Source of the DNA: Ailurus styani
Taxonomy: Eukaryota > Chordata > Mammalia > Carnivora > Ailuridae
Direction of reading: 5' to 3'
Length of the DNA: 64,000 bases
Assembly: GCA_002007465.1 (NCBI GenBank)
Contig: LNAC01000001.1
Span: 6,429,085-6,493,084 of the forward strand
Each line of letters opens with the position of its first letter. Positions within the stretch are counted from its first letter, which is position 1. This document shows positions 32,746 to 43,884 of this stretch, in pieces. A model generated the notes under the pieces. The model was not told where the DNA came from, ran no database searches, and was given only the letters and a program-made list of their open reading frames with translations. Made by a program: the position numbers and the translations under genes.

Positions 32746-33184
32746 CCAAAAATCCTCAACAGTAGCCTTCCAGGTAAAAACTGAGCCTGAGCACTCTCTT
32801 TTCTCCTGAGACTCCCTTCAAGTAATATTGAAGGAATAAAAAAATACAGGATCTCACACCAATGCAGGAAACCAAAGGGAACCATCAGAGAAAACGTAAT
32901 TTAAACCAGTTTCTAGGTAATATAAAGGTGATGGGTGAATCTAGGTTGTGAAATCAGAGCAGAGGGAAGCAGAAGCTGGACGTGAGTGATGGGCTTGGGG
33001 GGGGGGGCTGGGGGCAGTCAGCTCAGAAGTACCCGGAGAGTCTCCAGACTTGGAAACTGCAGCCAACTGGATCTCTCTCTCCAGGCACCTGCCCTCAGGT
33101 CTACGGTGCTCATGACACAAAAAGGTATGTTCATATTAAGCACAATATTTAAAGTAATCTGCCATCATGAGCCGGGATATACCA
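32746..33184. other. Unique sequence, nothing recognised
   Basis: Contains an eleven-base or longer G run near 32997-33008; no gene or repeat family seen. Confidence 0.4.
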
Positions 33185-33430
33185 CATACATTGATCACGG
33201 CTACCATTTATGGAATCTTTTCCGTGTGCCAGGCCCTGTACCAAGCACTTAACCTGCATTATCACATTTGATACTCACTGCAACCCTATGGGGTTGGCAG
33301 GGTTTTTTTATTATTATTTTCACTTTACACGTGAGGAAAGAGAGGCTCCAAGAAGATCCCCCAATATGTCTGACTCCAGCCTCTTAAAATAACACCCACA
33401 TCTGTCTGACTTCAAATTCTCAACCACTGT
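33185..33430 (+). mobile_element. MIR, nearly full length
   Basis: 'GCTACCATTTATGGAATCTT', 'CCGTGTGCCAGGCCCTGTAC', 'GCATTATCACATTTGATACT', 'CAACCCTATGGGGTTGGCAG', 'TTCACTTTACACGTGAGG' and the further 'CTTCAAATTCTCAACCACT' follow MIR over most of its length. Confidence 0.93.
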
Positions 33431-33732
33431 TATTAGGCCCCCAGTATGCTCTCTGGAGAACATTATGTGGCTTAGAAACACACAGAGAGATGCAGCTAAG
33501 GCTATCTGTACACAGATGTGCACCCAAATAAGTATATTGGACCAGATATCTCAGCAGCAAGAGCAATAAAATCCCTTCTTGCCTCTGCCTTTCATGGGCT
33601 GGACCCAATGGGAGGAAGTCGGACACAACAGAGTGTATTGATGCCGACCCCATGGGCCACCAGGGGCACTGAGCCTCTGGGGTGAAGTAAGAAGGGGGGA
33701 GAAGAGAGGTATAGAAGGGAATCCATCCCATT
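33431..33732. other. Unique sequence, nothing recognised
   Basis: 'GGCCACCAGGGGCACTG' at 33655-33671 resembles part of a CTCF site but does not fit the consensus spacing. Nothing else noted. Confidence 0.4.
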
Positions 33733-33900
33733 AGTTTGTTGTCTGTCTCCCCAGTAAAAATGTAAGCTCTAAAAGCTCGGAGCTCTGTGGACTTTTGTCT
33801 GTGTTGTTCACTGATGTATCCCAAATAGCTACAACTGTGGACAGTTTCGAGTATAGAGCAGATGCACAGTGAGATTTTATTAAGTACATGAATGATGTCC
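33733..33900 (+). mobile_element. L2 3' end
   Basis: 'GTTGTCTGTCTCCCCAGTA', 'AATGTAAGCTCTAAAAGCTC', 'TGTCTGTGTTGTTCACTGAT', 'GTATCCCAAATAGC' and 'GTACATGAATGATG' follow the L2 3' terminal consensus in order. Confidence 0.88.
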
Positions 33901-33936
33901 TGCCTGAGCCAACGGACCAACCAACATCATCTAGGG

Positions 33937-34150
33937 CAGGGATCAGCAAACTCCAACAAGGAGCCAAACTCCACCCTCCTTCTGTTCTTGTAAATAAAGT
34001 TTTATAGAAACACAGCCATACCGTTTGTTTACCTATGTCCATGGCTACTGTAACAGCAGAGTTGAACAGATATTATGAGACCATAGGGCCCACAAAACTG
34101 AAAACAGTTGCTATTTGGCCCTTTCCAGGAAAAGTTTGCCGATCCCTCTG
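33937..34150. mobile_element. hAT-type non-autonomous DNA transposon relic
   Basis: Begins 'CAGGGATCAGCAAACTCC' and ends 'AAAAGTTTGCCGATCCCT', inverted termini. The body has 'TAAATAAAGTTTTATAGAAA', 'CACAGCCATACCGTTTGTTT', 'GGCCCTTTCCAGGAAAAG'. This is a common old mammalian element; I recognise it but am not sure of its MER number. A second copy in the other orientation lies at 50743-50965. Confidence 0.8.
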
Positions 34151-34891
34151 GTTGTGGGTTGGGGAGCCAGGGAGGTAATAGGGAGCCAGGACCAAGAGAT
34201 ACTGAATCTCAATACCTAAGCAGCACATGGATGGGAAACAATTTCTGAGCCCATCATTCCATTTCGTGAATTACCTCTGCACAAACCCCAAATGATCCTA
34301 AAGAAGCAAGTCTTATACAGAAGGAAACTCCCTCATCAGGACACCTCAAGCACAGATGAGAGTAATGACGCCATTGGCGAATAGAAGTTTTATCTGAGGA
34401 GCTTACAGGGGTTCCTCATCTCACAAATCTTGGTGTCTTGTGTGGTGAAGAGATGTCTGAGGATGGATCTACCCAAAGAGCTTTCATTTTCTGAAATTCT
34501 CCAGTCACACAGCGTGGCCAGGCAGGAGTCTCACCCTCCCGCATACCCTCTGCTCCCCGGAACTCTCTCCTCCCAGATTCTCTTGAGGGTTTAAGCTCAA
34601 CCATGAGCCATAGTTTCCCCTCAGTTTTGAACCTGAAACCACAAACTTCAGCGTAGCTATTTAACTTGGGGGTACAGCAAGCCGGGAGACATGGAGTGCA
34701 GTTTACATTTCCAAATACCCTCACTGTGGCAGGCAGAGGTGGGGTCTCTCATCTTCCTCCCTCTGGCTGGGGTGCTCACGGCCAGCGTAGCCCATCGGAG
34801 CGCCTGCCCCTGCCCACCTCACCTCCCCACTGGTCTTCCATAGCCATCCTCTTCATCTCCCTGCCAAAGGGACGTCTGCACTCATCACTTC
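34151..34891. other. Unique sequence, nothing recognised
   Basis: No domain in the 102-codon minus frame at 34416-34724. Confidence 0.4.
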
Positions 34892-35280
34892 GTGCTCTGG
34901 ACTGAATGTGAGTGTCCCCCTAAAATCCACACGGTGAAGCCCTACCTGCTGGCGTGATGGGATCTGGAGGCAGAGCTTTGGGATGGTCATTCGGCCATGA
35001 TGGTGGAGCCCTCGTGCCTGGGACTAGTGTCCCCAGAAGAAGAGGTGGGAAGGAGATGATCTCTCCCTCCACCATGTGCAGATACAAGAAAGAGGCTGTC
35101 TATGGGTCTGGAAGAGCACCCTAACCAGAATGGAACCTGGTTGCATTGGACGTCAGGCTCCGGAACCCTGATGTTGGACACCCTGCTGTTGGACATCAGG
35201 CTCCGGGACCATGAGAAACAAATGAGCGCTATGGAGGCTGCCCCAGCTTATGCTCTTTGTTACAGCAGCTGAGCTGACAC
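34892..35280 (+). mobile_element. MaLR-type LTR
   Basis: 'GTGCTCTGGACTGAATGTG', 'GATGGGATCTGGAGGCAGAG', 'CTTTGGGATGGTC', 'GGGACTAGTGTCCCCAGAAG' and the end 'CTTTGTTACAGCAGCTGAGC' follow an MLT1/MST LTR from start to end. Near the 3' side 'TTGGAC(G/A)TCAGGCTCCGG' occurs twice (35145-35163 region and 35190-35208 region), a local duplication. Confidence 0.82.
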
Positions 35281-37090
35281 CTCCACATTCCCACCTTGCT
35301 GGGGTTTGCCTCCTGCCTATAGGCTCTAACACCACCTGGCAATCCACTCCACGAAGCCCACCAGAACCACCACAGACATCAGTCTGGCTAAAATTGCGCA
35401 CTCGGACATGCAGTCTTTGCACTTGCAAAATGGCATTATTTATGCACAGGACACAGTGAGTCATTTGCCTCTGGGATGAATCACTGAGTCCTGACCGATG
35501 GGGCCAAGCCTTGGCTGACACAGCACTGTATTCACTTTTCCCGTGGAAACTTCATTTGGGAGAATGAATTATCCTCCAGGGTTCTAGGAACTCCCTGACC
35601 AATTTATGTGCCTGGGGAACACACACCTAGCACACTACATCAATCGTGGTTCTGCTAACATGCAATGAATACACACGTTGCTGTAAGCACGCCTTATTAC
35701 TGGAAGTTTCTTCATCGTGCCCAATGCAGCTATTGTAATACTATTAATATTTCATTTGGAGGAGCCAAAACTGGGAAGAGAGAAGACACATTCCCCCCGC
35801 CCCCACTACCAGCACACATCCAGAATATACGAAATAGTTCGGAGAGACATTTGAGTAATTTGGGGTGACTTTATTGGACTCCCACCAGTCTTGCTTTATT
35901 TCATAACATTCTACTGATGACAGCCTTTAAAGGGCAAGGTACGTGGAAAGGTATTTCCGGCACCGTGGGGGCTATTCGCCTGTCTGTTGTCGTAAGTGCT
36001 GAAGACAGTTGAAATGAAAGCTTAAATACTTATGTAATGGAGAGAGAAATGTACTCACATCTGTGTGTAAAATAACCGGATAAAACGGCGCTCAAATTAG
36101 ATGCGATCTCCCCCCTAGTATTGGCAACGCACAAGCAAGGCTGGCAAGTGGTGGCAGGCATCAGAGGACAGCCGAGGGAGAATGGCAAACCTGCAAGGCC
36201 AGCTCCGTCCGGGCGGCTGCTGTCAGGTGACCTTCCCATCCATAAAGAAGCGAATGGAAAAGACTACAGGATTTGGGATGCCGGTGGCTGAACAGGGATT
36301 TTTGGAGTGTGGGCAAATCAGGGTCGTCAGCATAGAGTTCTTCTGAAGCCCAACATACTGCAAGACATTTCACTTGCTTACCCCAGATCCACGCAGCCTC
36401 CCAGATGGGCCCCAGTATCAGTAAGATGGCCCTGCTCAAACGTGAGTCTCATAGAAGAACGTGATCAGTCGTATGGTTCCATCTCACCAGTTCCTGGGGA
36501 AATTGATAAGACGTTTCTGGTGCCATTTTGAGAAACTGAATCGAGCGCGAGCCACACTGGAATGAAAACAGAGATGGCTTCCTGAAGCTACCACCTGGGA
36601 GAAAAAATGAAAGCTCTAAGGAAAAAGCATGAACACTGCAATTATCAGCTAATGCCTGTAGTCATCCTTGCCAGGCTTGGACATGGGTGTTACATTTTCT
36701 GTTCTAAAACGTTTTTTTAACACTGACATCTTGGCCCTGAAGATAAATGTTGGCTCCCTTGTTTAGAATAAGAAATGGGTTATGCTGGTTTGGAAACTCA
36801 GAATGCAGTGGGATTTTTTTTTTTAATTCAGAATCTATTACTTACCAATGGGATGTGACGGGTGGAGGAGGGTTGCTTCAAAGCAGAAACAAGCCTCCTG
36901 CAAGGCTGTCTCAATGGCCTTCTTATGTACACATGGAAAAATCAGAGAATTGAAAATAAGTAGGTCTGCTCAGATTTCTCATTGTTCAGAAAACAAAAGT
37001 GTTTCCTCTCCAGTTTTCTATTTTGTAAACAATTTGGTACAATAATATTGCCTCGCATTTTCATTCGACTGCCACAGTGTGCGGTCAAAT
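35281..37090. other. Unique sequence with possible conserved parts
   Basis: No repeats recognised over 1.8 kb. Bases 35860-36110 and 36580-36720 are the most conserved-looking. Frames of up to 122 codons have no domain. No exon can be supported. Confidence 0.35.
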
Positions 37091-38344
37091 TGAAGAGCTA
37101 CAAGGAAGGGTGGATGACACGGGAAAAAGTTCAGAATTCAAGGCTCTGCCACGAGGAGGGAAGAGAGGGAGGGCACAGGGAAAGGCTTGCTGACCATGGA
37201 CCTTGAGCCCCAGGCCGCGCAGGCCCTGGAAAAGCCGAGGGGGGTCATCTGTAGCCAAACTCCTCTCTGACAAAGATTCGCGATCATTGGCCCTAGGGGT
37301 GACGGTGACGGAAAGCAGGTGCCCCTGACTGGGGAGCTGGGGAAGGTGGTTCTTCAGGAAGTCTGCTACCTGCAGGAGAAGCTGTGCCTCTGAGCTGCTT
37401 TTGAGCTTGAAACCAGACTGAAAGGGAGCCGAGAGCCGAGGGCCTGCGGACACCTCCCCTGCCAAAGCTGTTTCTGTGGCGTGCCTCGGCTCTGCTCATA
37501 CCTGTGTCCAGATGGACACTTTGACCTTGCCGCGGCCACTCGGGTCCTCTTCTGTCCAAGCCGGGCCTGGGTTTGGCTGGACTGCCGTGGAGGGGCAGGA
37601 GGGACGGCCATCTGGTGTGGGAGGCGTTGCCTGACAGGTGGCTCAGCGGCAGGAGAACTTACCAGGCCGAAACGAATCCGAGGACAGGCTGGCGGCTGGG
37701 GAAGATGAAGCTCACGGAAACCTCCCAGGCCAACTCAGATGGGGAAGCGGAGAGGCCAGGAATGGGGAACCGGGTCACCCTTACCCCTGCCACCGCGGCG
37801 TGGCCCTGAGCGAAACCCCGGGGCCGCAAGCCTACCAGCAGCAGAGGAGCCAGCCCCGAGGTAGGACAAGAGGATGAGGGCCCGTGAGGAGGAGGAGGGA
37901 CTCTGCAGGTGGTGCCCCCATATCTGGACTCCTGTGTCCCAAAGCCACACTTGTGGTGGCCTTCGATGAGCATCTCAGCCACTTCTTTCAGAAGGTGACC
38001 GTGGCCTGTGACCACGGTCCAACCCCAAGTGACTCTTGAGTTGAAGACGCCATGAAGAGGGAACAATGGCAAGTGGTTTCTACTCCTGGTGCCTGGGGAC
38101 CTGCCTCCACCAGCCTGGTGTCACCCAGAGCCAAACACAGCACCGAAAGACCACCCCCTGATAGGGATGACAGCCGTTTGACACACTCGCTCTGACCTCG
38201 AAGACGACAGTAAGCTCTGCGGGCCACAGTTGCCCACCGGTCCCATGAAGGAGGGCCATCTGGTAAACTGTGTCCCGCTTCCTCACGGGAGAAATGAGGA
38301 CGTCGGAGCCAGACCATTCTGAGCTTGGGGTCCTGGCCGCACAC
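37091..38344. other. GC-rich unique sequence
   Basis: Many overlapping frames on both strands (up to 137 codons), the hallmark of GC-rich non-coding DNA. No domain, CpG island or splice-bounded exon seen. Confidence 0.4.
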
Positions 38345-38450
38345 CTTACAAGTGACGTGATCTTGGGGAACTTTCCTTCCTCACCTGACCTTCATTTTGC
38401 CACCAGGAAGATCGCACAGGAGTGCGTCATTTGATCTCATAGTGGCATGA
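38345..38450 (+). mobile_element. MIR fragment
   Basis: 'GTGACGTGATCTTGGGGAAC' and 'CCTGACCTTCATTTTGCCAC' fit the MIR 3' half. Weakly conserved. Confidence 0.5.
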
Positions 38451-38586
38451 GATGCACACTGTCCGGAGAGCGGACGGCGCACAGTATAGTGAGCCAGACT
38501 CTTCCCAGCCATCCTTTCTCCTAGGCTCCCCTCAGTTCAAAATTCGGTAACTCCTGGAAAACCCCATATTCATCTATATCTTAGGG

Positions 38587-38631
38587 ATCCTATCCTAATG
38601 ATAGGATGAAATTCTATCCTAATGATAGAAT
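38587..38631. repeat. Two tandem hairpins with a compensating substitution
   Basis: Period 24 bases. First: ATCCTATC, loop CTAAT, GATAGGAT (38587-38607). Second: ATTCTATC, loop CTAAT, GATAGAAT (38611-38631). Each is a perfect 8-base inverted repeat. The copies differ only at the two positions that pair with each other (C to T on the left arm, G to A on the right arm). Confidence 0.97.
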
Positions 38632-38650
38632 GAAATGATTCCATTTGCTC

Positions 38651-39260
38651 AGGTAAGGGATTCCATAAAAAGGTGCAGGGACCAGGCTATTACATGGATG
38701 GGCTACATTTGGGCAAATCCCCTTTCCTTCTGTAGCCACAAATACACCACACCTGCCATTGCTCTCGTGACTGCCGAGGTGCTGGTGGCATCCCCACAGA
38801 ACCTGGTGTCCTTCTCCGGGGGCATCTGGCACTCGCAGAGGTTTGCTCCGATCTCGGGTGGAAGGCGTGTAGTGGTCACATCGCTGACTTCTGACTGCGG
38901 GAGCACATCAGGGCCACCTGGGCAGCTCGCCCAGGGGAGGGCAGCCAACCCACTCAGGGCTCCCGGACCAGCGCTGCACGGAGGGATCTGGGGATCTACT
39001 CAGAAGCTGAGGTTTCATGAGAAATGGAAACTGAAATCTAGGAGGCAAACAGCATCTTGGGAGAACAATGGGGAATTTGTTTGGGAAAAGGAGGGACTTG
39101 TCTAAGACTTCTCTTCCGAGGCTGATTATCTTTGCAAAAAGTCCAGGTGAGTAATTCATTCTTCTATTAATTTAACGTCAATTTTTTGGCCACCTAGTTG
39201 AGTATATATATCACACCGTGTGCTGGGGGGTTCAAAATCCTGAGGCCAGACAACCTTTTA
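38651..39260. other. Unique sequence, nothing recognised
   Basis: A 156-codon plus frame (38635-39105) starts inside the hairpin flank and has no recognisable domain. Confidence 0.4.
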
Positions 39261-39277
39261 AAGATGGAATCTTCCAG

Positions 39278-39463
39278 GGGTACCTGGGGGGTTCAGTAGG
39301 TTGAGCGTCTGACTCCTGATTTAGGCTCAGGTCATGATCTCAGGATCGTGGGATCAAGCCCTGCGTCAGGTTCGCCCTGGGCATGGAGCCCGTTTGAGGT
39401 TCTCTCCCTCCCCCTCTGTTCCTCCTCCCCTCTAAAAAAAAAAATAAAAAATAAAGCAGAATT
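39278..39463 (+). mobile_element. CAN-SINE (old subfamily)
   Basis: 'GGGTACCTGGGGGGTTCAG', 'GAGCGTCTGACTCCTGATTT', 'GGCTCAGGTCATGATCTCAG', A-rich tail. Target duplication of 17 bases with one change, AAGATGGAATCTTCCAG (39261-39277) and AAGATGGAAACTTCCAG (39464-39480). Confidence 0.94.
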
Positions 39464-39489
39464 AAGATGGAAACTTCCAGACCTGTGAC

Positions 39490-39588
39490 TCTCTGGATGA
39501 GGAAGATGAGGCCCAAGCAGGGATGTGACTGGGCCACTGTCACACAGCCAGTGACTCCAGAGAACCAGCATCCAGGGGTCTGACTTCC
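39490..39588 (+). mobile_element. MIR fragment
   Basis: 'GGATGAGGAAGATGAGGCCC', 'GTCACACAGCCAGTGACTC' and 'CCAGGGGTCTGACTTCC' match the MIR 3' half. Confidence 0.8.
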
Positions 39589-39672
39589 CTCCGTCCCTCC
39601 CCTCCACGCCCTGTCCCTCCGTCCCTCCCCTCCACGCCCCGTCCCTCCGTCCCTCCCCTCCACGCCCTGTCC
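39589..39672. repeat. 28-base minisatellite, three copies
   Basis: Three abutting copies of a CT-rich 28-base unit starting CTCCGTCCCTCCCCTCC and ending CACGCCCTGTCC, with one base different in the middle copy (CCCCGTCC). The G-rich complement has G runs of four and three. Confidence 0.96.
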
Positions 39673-40560
39673 TTCCCTGGCTGCCCAGCGCAGACTACAC
39701 ACACGGGTTGTTCGATCGAGCAATGTTTTTCTGCCAATTTCAAGGAAAAGTGCAGATAGCCATCTTCTCTCATTAAGATCTGACCACGCGGGAACACTGG
39801 GCCGGTGTTTCTCAGAGGCAGGAATGTGCGGTCACGCCTCCCTTCCCGGCGAGCCAAGGGCCTCACACGGCCACTGGCCTGCCCCCCGCGTGCTGTTTAT
39901 TCCTGCCACCTGCCAGGCCCCCGAAGTCTGAGTTTGCAAGCCCCCAGGGCCACGACGGAGGAGGGCCAGCGGTCCGGTCCCCCGTTCACTCTCGCGGCCA
40001 AACCTGGAGACGTTCGACCCTAAGCGAAGAATGGTTATGCAAACTTAAAAATCGAGAAGTATAACTGACATGTTTACGATTATGTTATGAACAACATTTA
40101 TTGTCCCTGGGATTTCCACGAGACCTGAAGCCATGGGTCCCAGCAGATGGGGATTCTTTCCTAGAGAACTCTGATATCCCCAGTGAGCCACAAAGGCTTA
40201 GGAGGGTTTTTTCCAACCTTTTTCCCGGCCCCACACAGGTTGTCACAGAGCGGTTCTGACCATTTCCTGCTTCCTTCACCAGCTGGGACCAGTTGCCTCC
40301 TGCGCCAGATTCTGCCCAAGTTCTCACAAGTTCACCCGCTCCCCGCCCCCCATCCCACCGTCGCAGCTGGCGTGGGGCCTGGAGAGTTTGGGTTGCATTT
40401 GTTAGAAGTTCAGAGGAAAGGGGGTTCGCTCTGCAAATGAACTGTGTTGGCCGAGCAGAAAGTAAATGTTTAACCTGCAGGGAAGATACTGTTTGAAAAC
40501 ACTTAGCTGCCCTTTCTGCAGACAGGCCACGTGCTAATTGTAAATAATTCTACGAAAATG
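39673..40560. other. GC-rich unique sequence
   Basis: CpG somewhat enriched at 39800-40010. No gene or repeat recognised. Confidence 0.4.
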
Positions 40561-40700
40561 GGCCCAGCCTGACCTTGGGGCCCGCGGGCGGGAGCACCTG
40601 ACGGCGAGCCCGCGAGGCGATGTGGGGCTTTGAACGCGGATCTCAGCACGGGGGGCACTTCGCCAGCCAGATACGCTTTCCCGCCGTATTTATTGCCAAC
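40561..40700. promoter_or_regulatory. Small CpG cluster
   Basis: Dense CpG in 'GGGGCCCGCGGGCGGGAGC', 'CTGACGGCGAGCCCGCGAGG', 'TTGAACGCGG', 'CTTTCCCGCCGTATTTATTG'. It is too short for a standard CpG island but stands out from its surroundings and is flanked by preserved-looking unique sequence (40500-40560 and 40690-40735). Could be an enhancer core or small promoter; nothing here decides. Confidence 0.45.
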
Positions 40701-42149
40701 GAGTCAGGTTTTAAGAACATCTGCAAACAGGAGCAACGGGTCCAGTCCCTTCAGGTCCTTTTCTTAAGGGACAGTGGAGCAGGACTAAGGTAACAGAGAC
40801 TTTGAGACTTTGTGACCAGCCGCTGCCCTGCAAGGCCACAGCTCTGGCGTCCATCTGAGCCACCACTGAGGTAGGAGCCAGAGAGAGCTCTGGAAACACC
40901 CTTTTCTCTGGATCTTTCTGAAGGGGGCCGGGAAGGGGATGCAACAGGAGAACAAGTGAGCAGCTTGGGGGCACAGTGACAGCTGCGCACAGGTGTTCTG
41001 TCCCCTCGCCGCTGCTGGGCAGAGCCGTGCTCCCCTTGGGGCTGGGCACAAACCCCCCCAGTCCCTGCTATCTCCCCAGTTCACGCATGACCACTGCCAG
41101 CCCCTCCGGCTGCCCCACTGCAGCGGCTGCTTGCGTCTGTGGTCGGCTCCTTCCTCATTCGTCTCCCCAGCCCTCTCCCCACCATCTCTGAGCAACGGGC
41201 CGGGGCTGAGCCCGAGGTGGATGCCCGAGAACGTTTGCTGAGGTGGAGACAGAGTTTAGAAAAGACATGCGGGAAATCTGCAGGAATTTTGTGCTGAAGA
41301 AAGCGTGCTACAAACTGTCAGGGTCAGGCCGAGGGGCAGGGATCCTACGAAAGCCCCTCGCTGGGAAGTTGAAGTGGAACCTTAATTGAGTCAATGAAGT
41401 GCACCTGCTCTGGGCAAGGCCCCACGAAAGCTTCGGTTCTCTAGAGCTGGGAAAACCACCCAGACCTCATGGCTGAGAACCCAGGTCTGGGCCGAGAGAA
41501 GGGAGGCCCCCGGGGCGCAAGGTCTAAGGAGGTATTCAACCTCAAGGTCAAGCAAGGACAAGCTGGGTCCCTGAGAGCAGAGCGCCTCCTTACATCCCGT
41601 GCCCTAGGCGCCGTCCTGAGTCCTCCGAGTCCCCACCCTGCTTAAAACAACCATTCGACCTCCCTCGTGGTGCTGCGGGTTGAAAGGGCTCAGCTGGGCA
41701 GCTCTGCTGGCCTCACCCCGGGGCTCGGGGGCTCGGGGAGTGGCAGCTGATTGGCAGCTGGGCCGGGAGCCCCCGGAGGGTCTGGCGGAATGCTCCCGCA
41801 GCTGCACCGTGCACGTGGCATCGCCCCGAGGTCTCTCCGGAGAGACGGCCAGGCTCACGAGGCAGTTAGGCGTCCCGATAGAAAGTGTTCTCAGAGCGAG
41901 GAGGGGGACGCTGCCAGGCCCCTTGGAGGCAGAGGCTGGAACGGGTGCTCCCTGAGTAGTCTGCCTGCGGTGGGCGCCGGCTCCAGGGCAGCCCAGATCA
42001 GAGAGCGCCAAGGACGCACCACGTCTCCACGGAGAATGTGATGAAGACGTTATGGCCATTCTAACCCATCACGAAGCATTAGAATGAACTGCTTCCTAAT
42101 TTCAAGAGGGGATTATGGAAATAGGAAGGTTGGAGGACCCTGGTCGGAA
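40701..42149. other. GC-rich unique sequence with CpG-enriched part
   Basis: CpG-enriched between about 41660 and 41900, with CAGCTG E-boxes at 41747 and 41755 ('GGCAGCTGATTGGCAGCTGG') around an inverted CCAAT (ATTGG). Long frames on both strands (151 codons at 41604-42059 minus) look compositional. No gene supported. Confidence 0.4.
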
Positions 42150-42212
42150 GCCAGGCTTTGTCACTTTCGCTGAGTCTCATTCTTGTCACTTATAAAATGG
42201 AAATACAAATAC
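42150..42212 (+). mobile_element. MIR 3' fragment
   Basis: 'GCTGAGTCTCATTCTTGTC' and 'CTTATAAAATGGAAATACAA' resemble the MIR 3' half ('..CTCAGTTTCCTCATCTGTAAAATGGG'). Confidence 0.5.
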
Positions 42213-42214
42213 TT

Positions 42215-42297
42215 GCCCAGGAAATATCTATTAAATACCCACTGTGGCCAAACACTATTGCAGGTACTGGAAATAACGATGGTGAATGGGACACTTG
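42215..42297 (-). mobile_element. L2 3' end fragment, antisense
   Basis: 'TATCTATTAAATACCCACTG', 'GGCCAAACACTATTGCAGGT' and 'AACGATGGTGAATGGGAC' mirror the reversed L2 terminus. Confidence 0.55.
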
Positions 42298-42399
42298 ACC
42301 CGGCTCCTAGTGCCATTTTATTCCACGAGAAATCGATTGTTTGCAAAGGAAATATATAAATGGGACTGAGTTCTATGGAGGAAAGGAAAAGGGTGTGGA

Positions 42400-42620
42400 A
42401 ATAAAGAACAGATTGGGGAGGAGGGGCAGTGATCTTATCCAGATTGATGACAAAAGGTCTATGTCCAGAGGTGACATTAAGATGAGATCTGAGTGGTGAG
42501 AAGGACTAAGGACTGAAGGGAGCTGGGAGCCAGGGAAGGAGCAGAGGGGCCAGGGGAGGTGGGGGGCGGCTAACGAGGTGGGCGGGGGAGGAGCTGAGGG
42601 GTAGGGGAGGAGCTGAGAGG
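42400..42620. repeat. Purine-rich (GA/GGGGA) tract
   Basis: Strong strand asymmetry, with repeated 'GGGGAGGAGCTGAGGGGTAG' style units near 42585-42622. Low complexity, potential triplex or G-quadruplex former. Confidence 0.7.
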
Positions 42621-43880
42621 TAGTAATACTTTGAACTGAGGGGGCCTGAGGCGGCTTGTGGAGGGCGCACACTCAGTCACTGGTTTACCACTAACCCTGA
42701 AAAGTTAAGTAAAACAAAGCATTAAACAATCAATTTGCAAGTACATTATGAGCACAGAATGCCAAGCAGGAATAGCTCTGGGACTAAGAAGTATTTGGTA
42801 TTGACTATTCTTACTGAAGGCTTGAATGATGGGGCAGAAATAATCCCCTTGACGTTTTTAAGAGTAGTAAAGCTGGAACTTTGCTCTCCCCCAAAGCCCT
42901 GACCTCTTGAGGGTGTTTGTTCTGCATGTGCCACACCCCAGGGACGAGGGTGGTGGGAGGAGGACTTCAGCGCCATCTCCGCTTTACGTTCAGGTCACCC
43001 GTTCTTTTGGGATCCTCACCATCCAGCTGTACCAGCCTCTGCCACCTGTCCTCACCATCAGCTTCTCCCCCCACTTACTGCCCCACCTTCGTCCAGCACT
43101 GACAGCTGGATCCAGAGATCCAGTCTTTTTCTGCACCCTAGAACTTTCCACGAATCCATCATCTGCCTGTGCCTTCCATCCCGCTCAGGCCTTAAAGGTC
43201 CTTACACTTCCACTGGCCTCCAACCCCCTCGCCATCCTCGCCACGGCCCCTCCTGCGCCTCTTCATCGCAAAGAATGGTTCCGTTGTGGAATCAGCCAAC
43301 ATCAGGGCCCCTCTCTGACTTTCTCACTCCTTCATCCCACCTCACAGGCTCTGCATCCCGGTTCAGGGACCTTGCAGCCAATGGAGCTTTTTCTGTGAGT
43401 CTCTTTCTGGCTTCCCTTTCATCCCAAGAAATTCTTGGCATCATGTACTTTTGTGCACCACCTTGATGATGCCCTCATCCTTATCCTTACACCAACTTGC
43501 CAAGGAGCCACTTCTAAATAAAGGCCCCCATGCCCCTAGTCCGCAGCCCCAATTGTCTCTTAAACCCCGCCCTCCCCCAGCCCCCAGCCAGGTTCTCAGC
43601 ACCAGCATTCAGGACTGCCAGTTCTCTGTTCCCACCGGGCGGCACCTGTCCGCGCCTTCCCTCCCTCGTGACGCATTTTCTCCATACGGTTTCAGGGTAC
43701 CACTCTCTCGGTCTCTCTCCCACGCTGACTGCTGCTCTTGGGTTTTTTCCTGGTCCTTCTCCTCCCAATTTAACTTGGGGGTGGGCAGGTCACAGTCTTT
43801 GCTCCTCTCCTCTCTGTCCACACCCCCATCTCCCCCAGCCTCGTGGCTTTAAAGGAAACGTGTGTGCTGGCAGTCCCCAG
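42621..43880. other. Unassigned sequence, CT-rich in its right half
   Basis: From 42960 the plus strand is pyrimidine-rich and may be a far-diverged upstream part of the L2 that follows, but no landmark convinces me. Frames of up to 163 codons lack domains. Confidence 0.35.
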
Positions 43881-43884
43881 AAGA

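Noticed and set aside
33655..33671. Possible CTCF site GGCCACCAGGGGCACTG
   Set aside because: Core CCACCAGGGG matches, but one G is missing before the final part, so it does not fit the consensus spacing.
42960..43880. Long plus-strand frames (163, 133 and 148 codons) as a proline-rich gene
   Set aside because: The stretch is CT-rich and low in complexity, other frames are equally open, and it leads straight into an L2.
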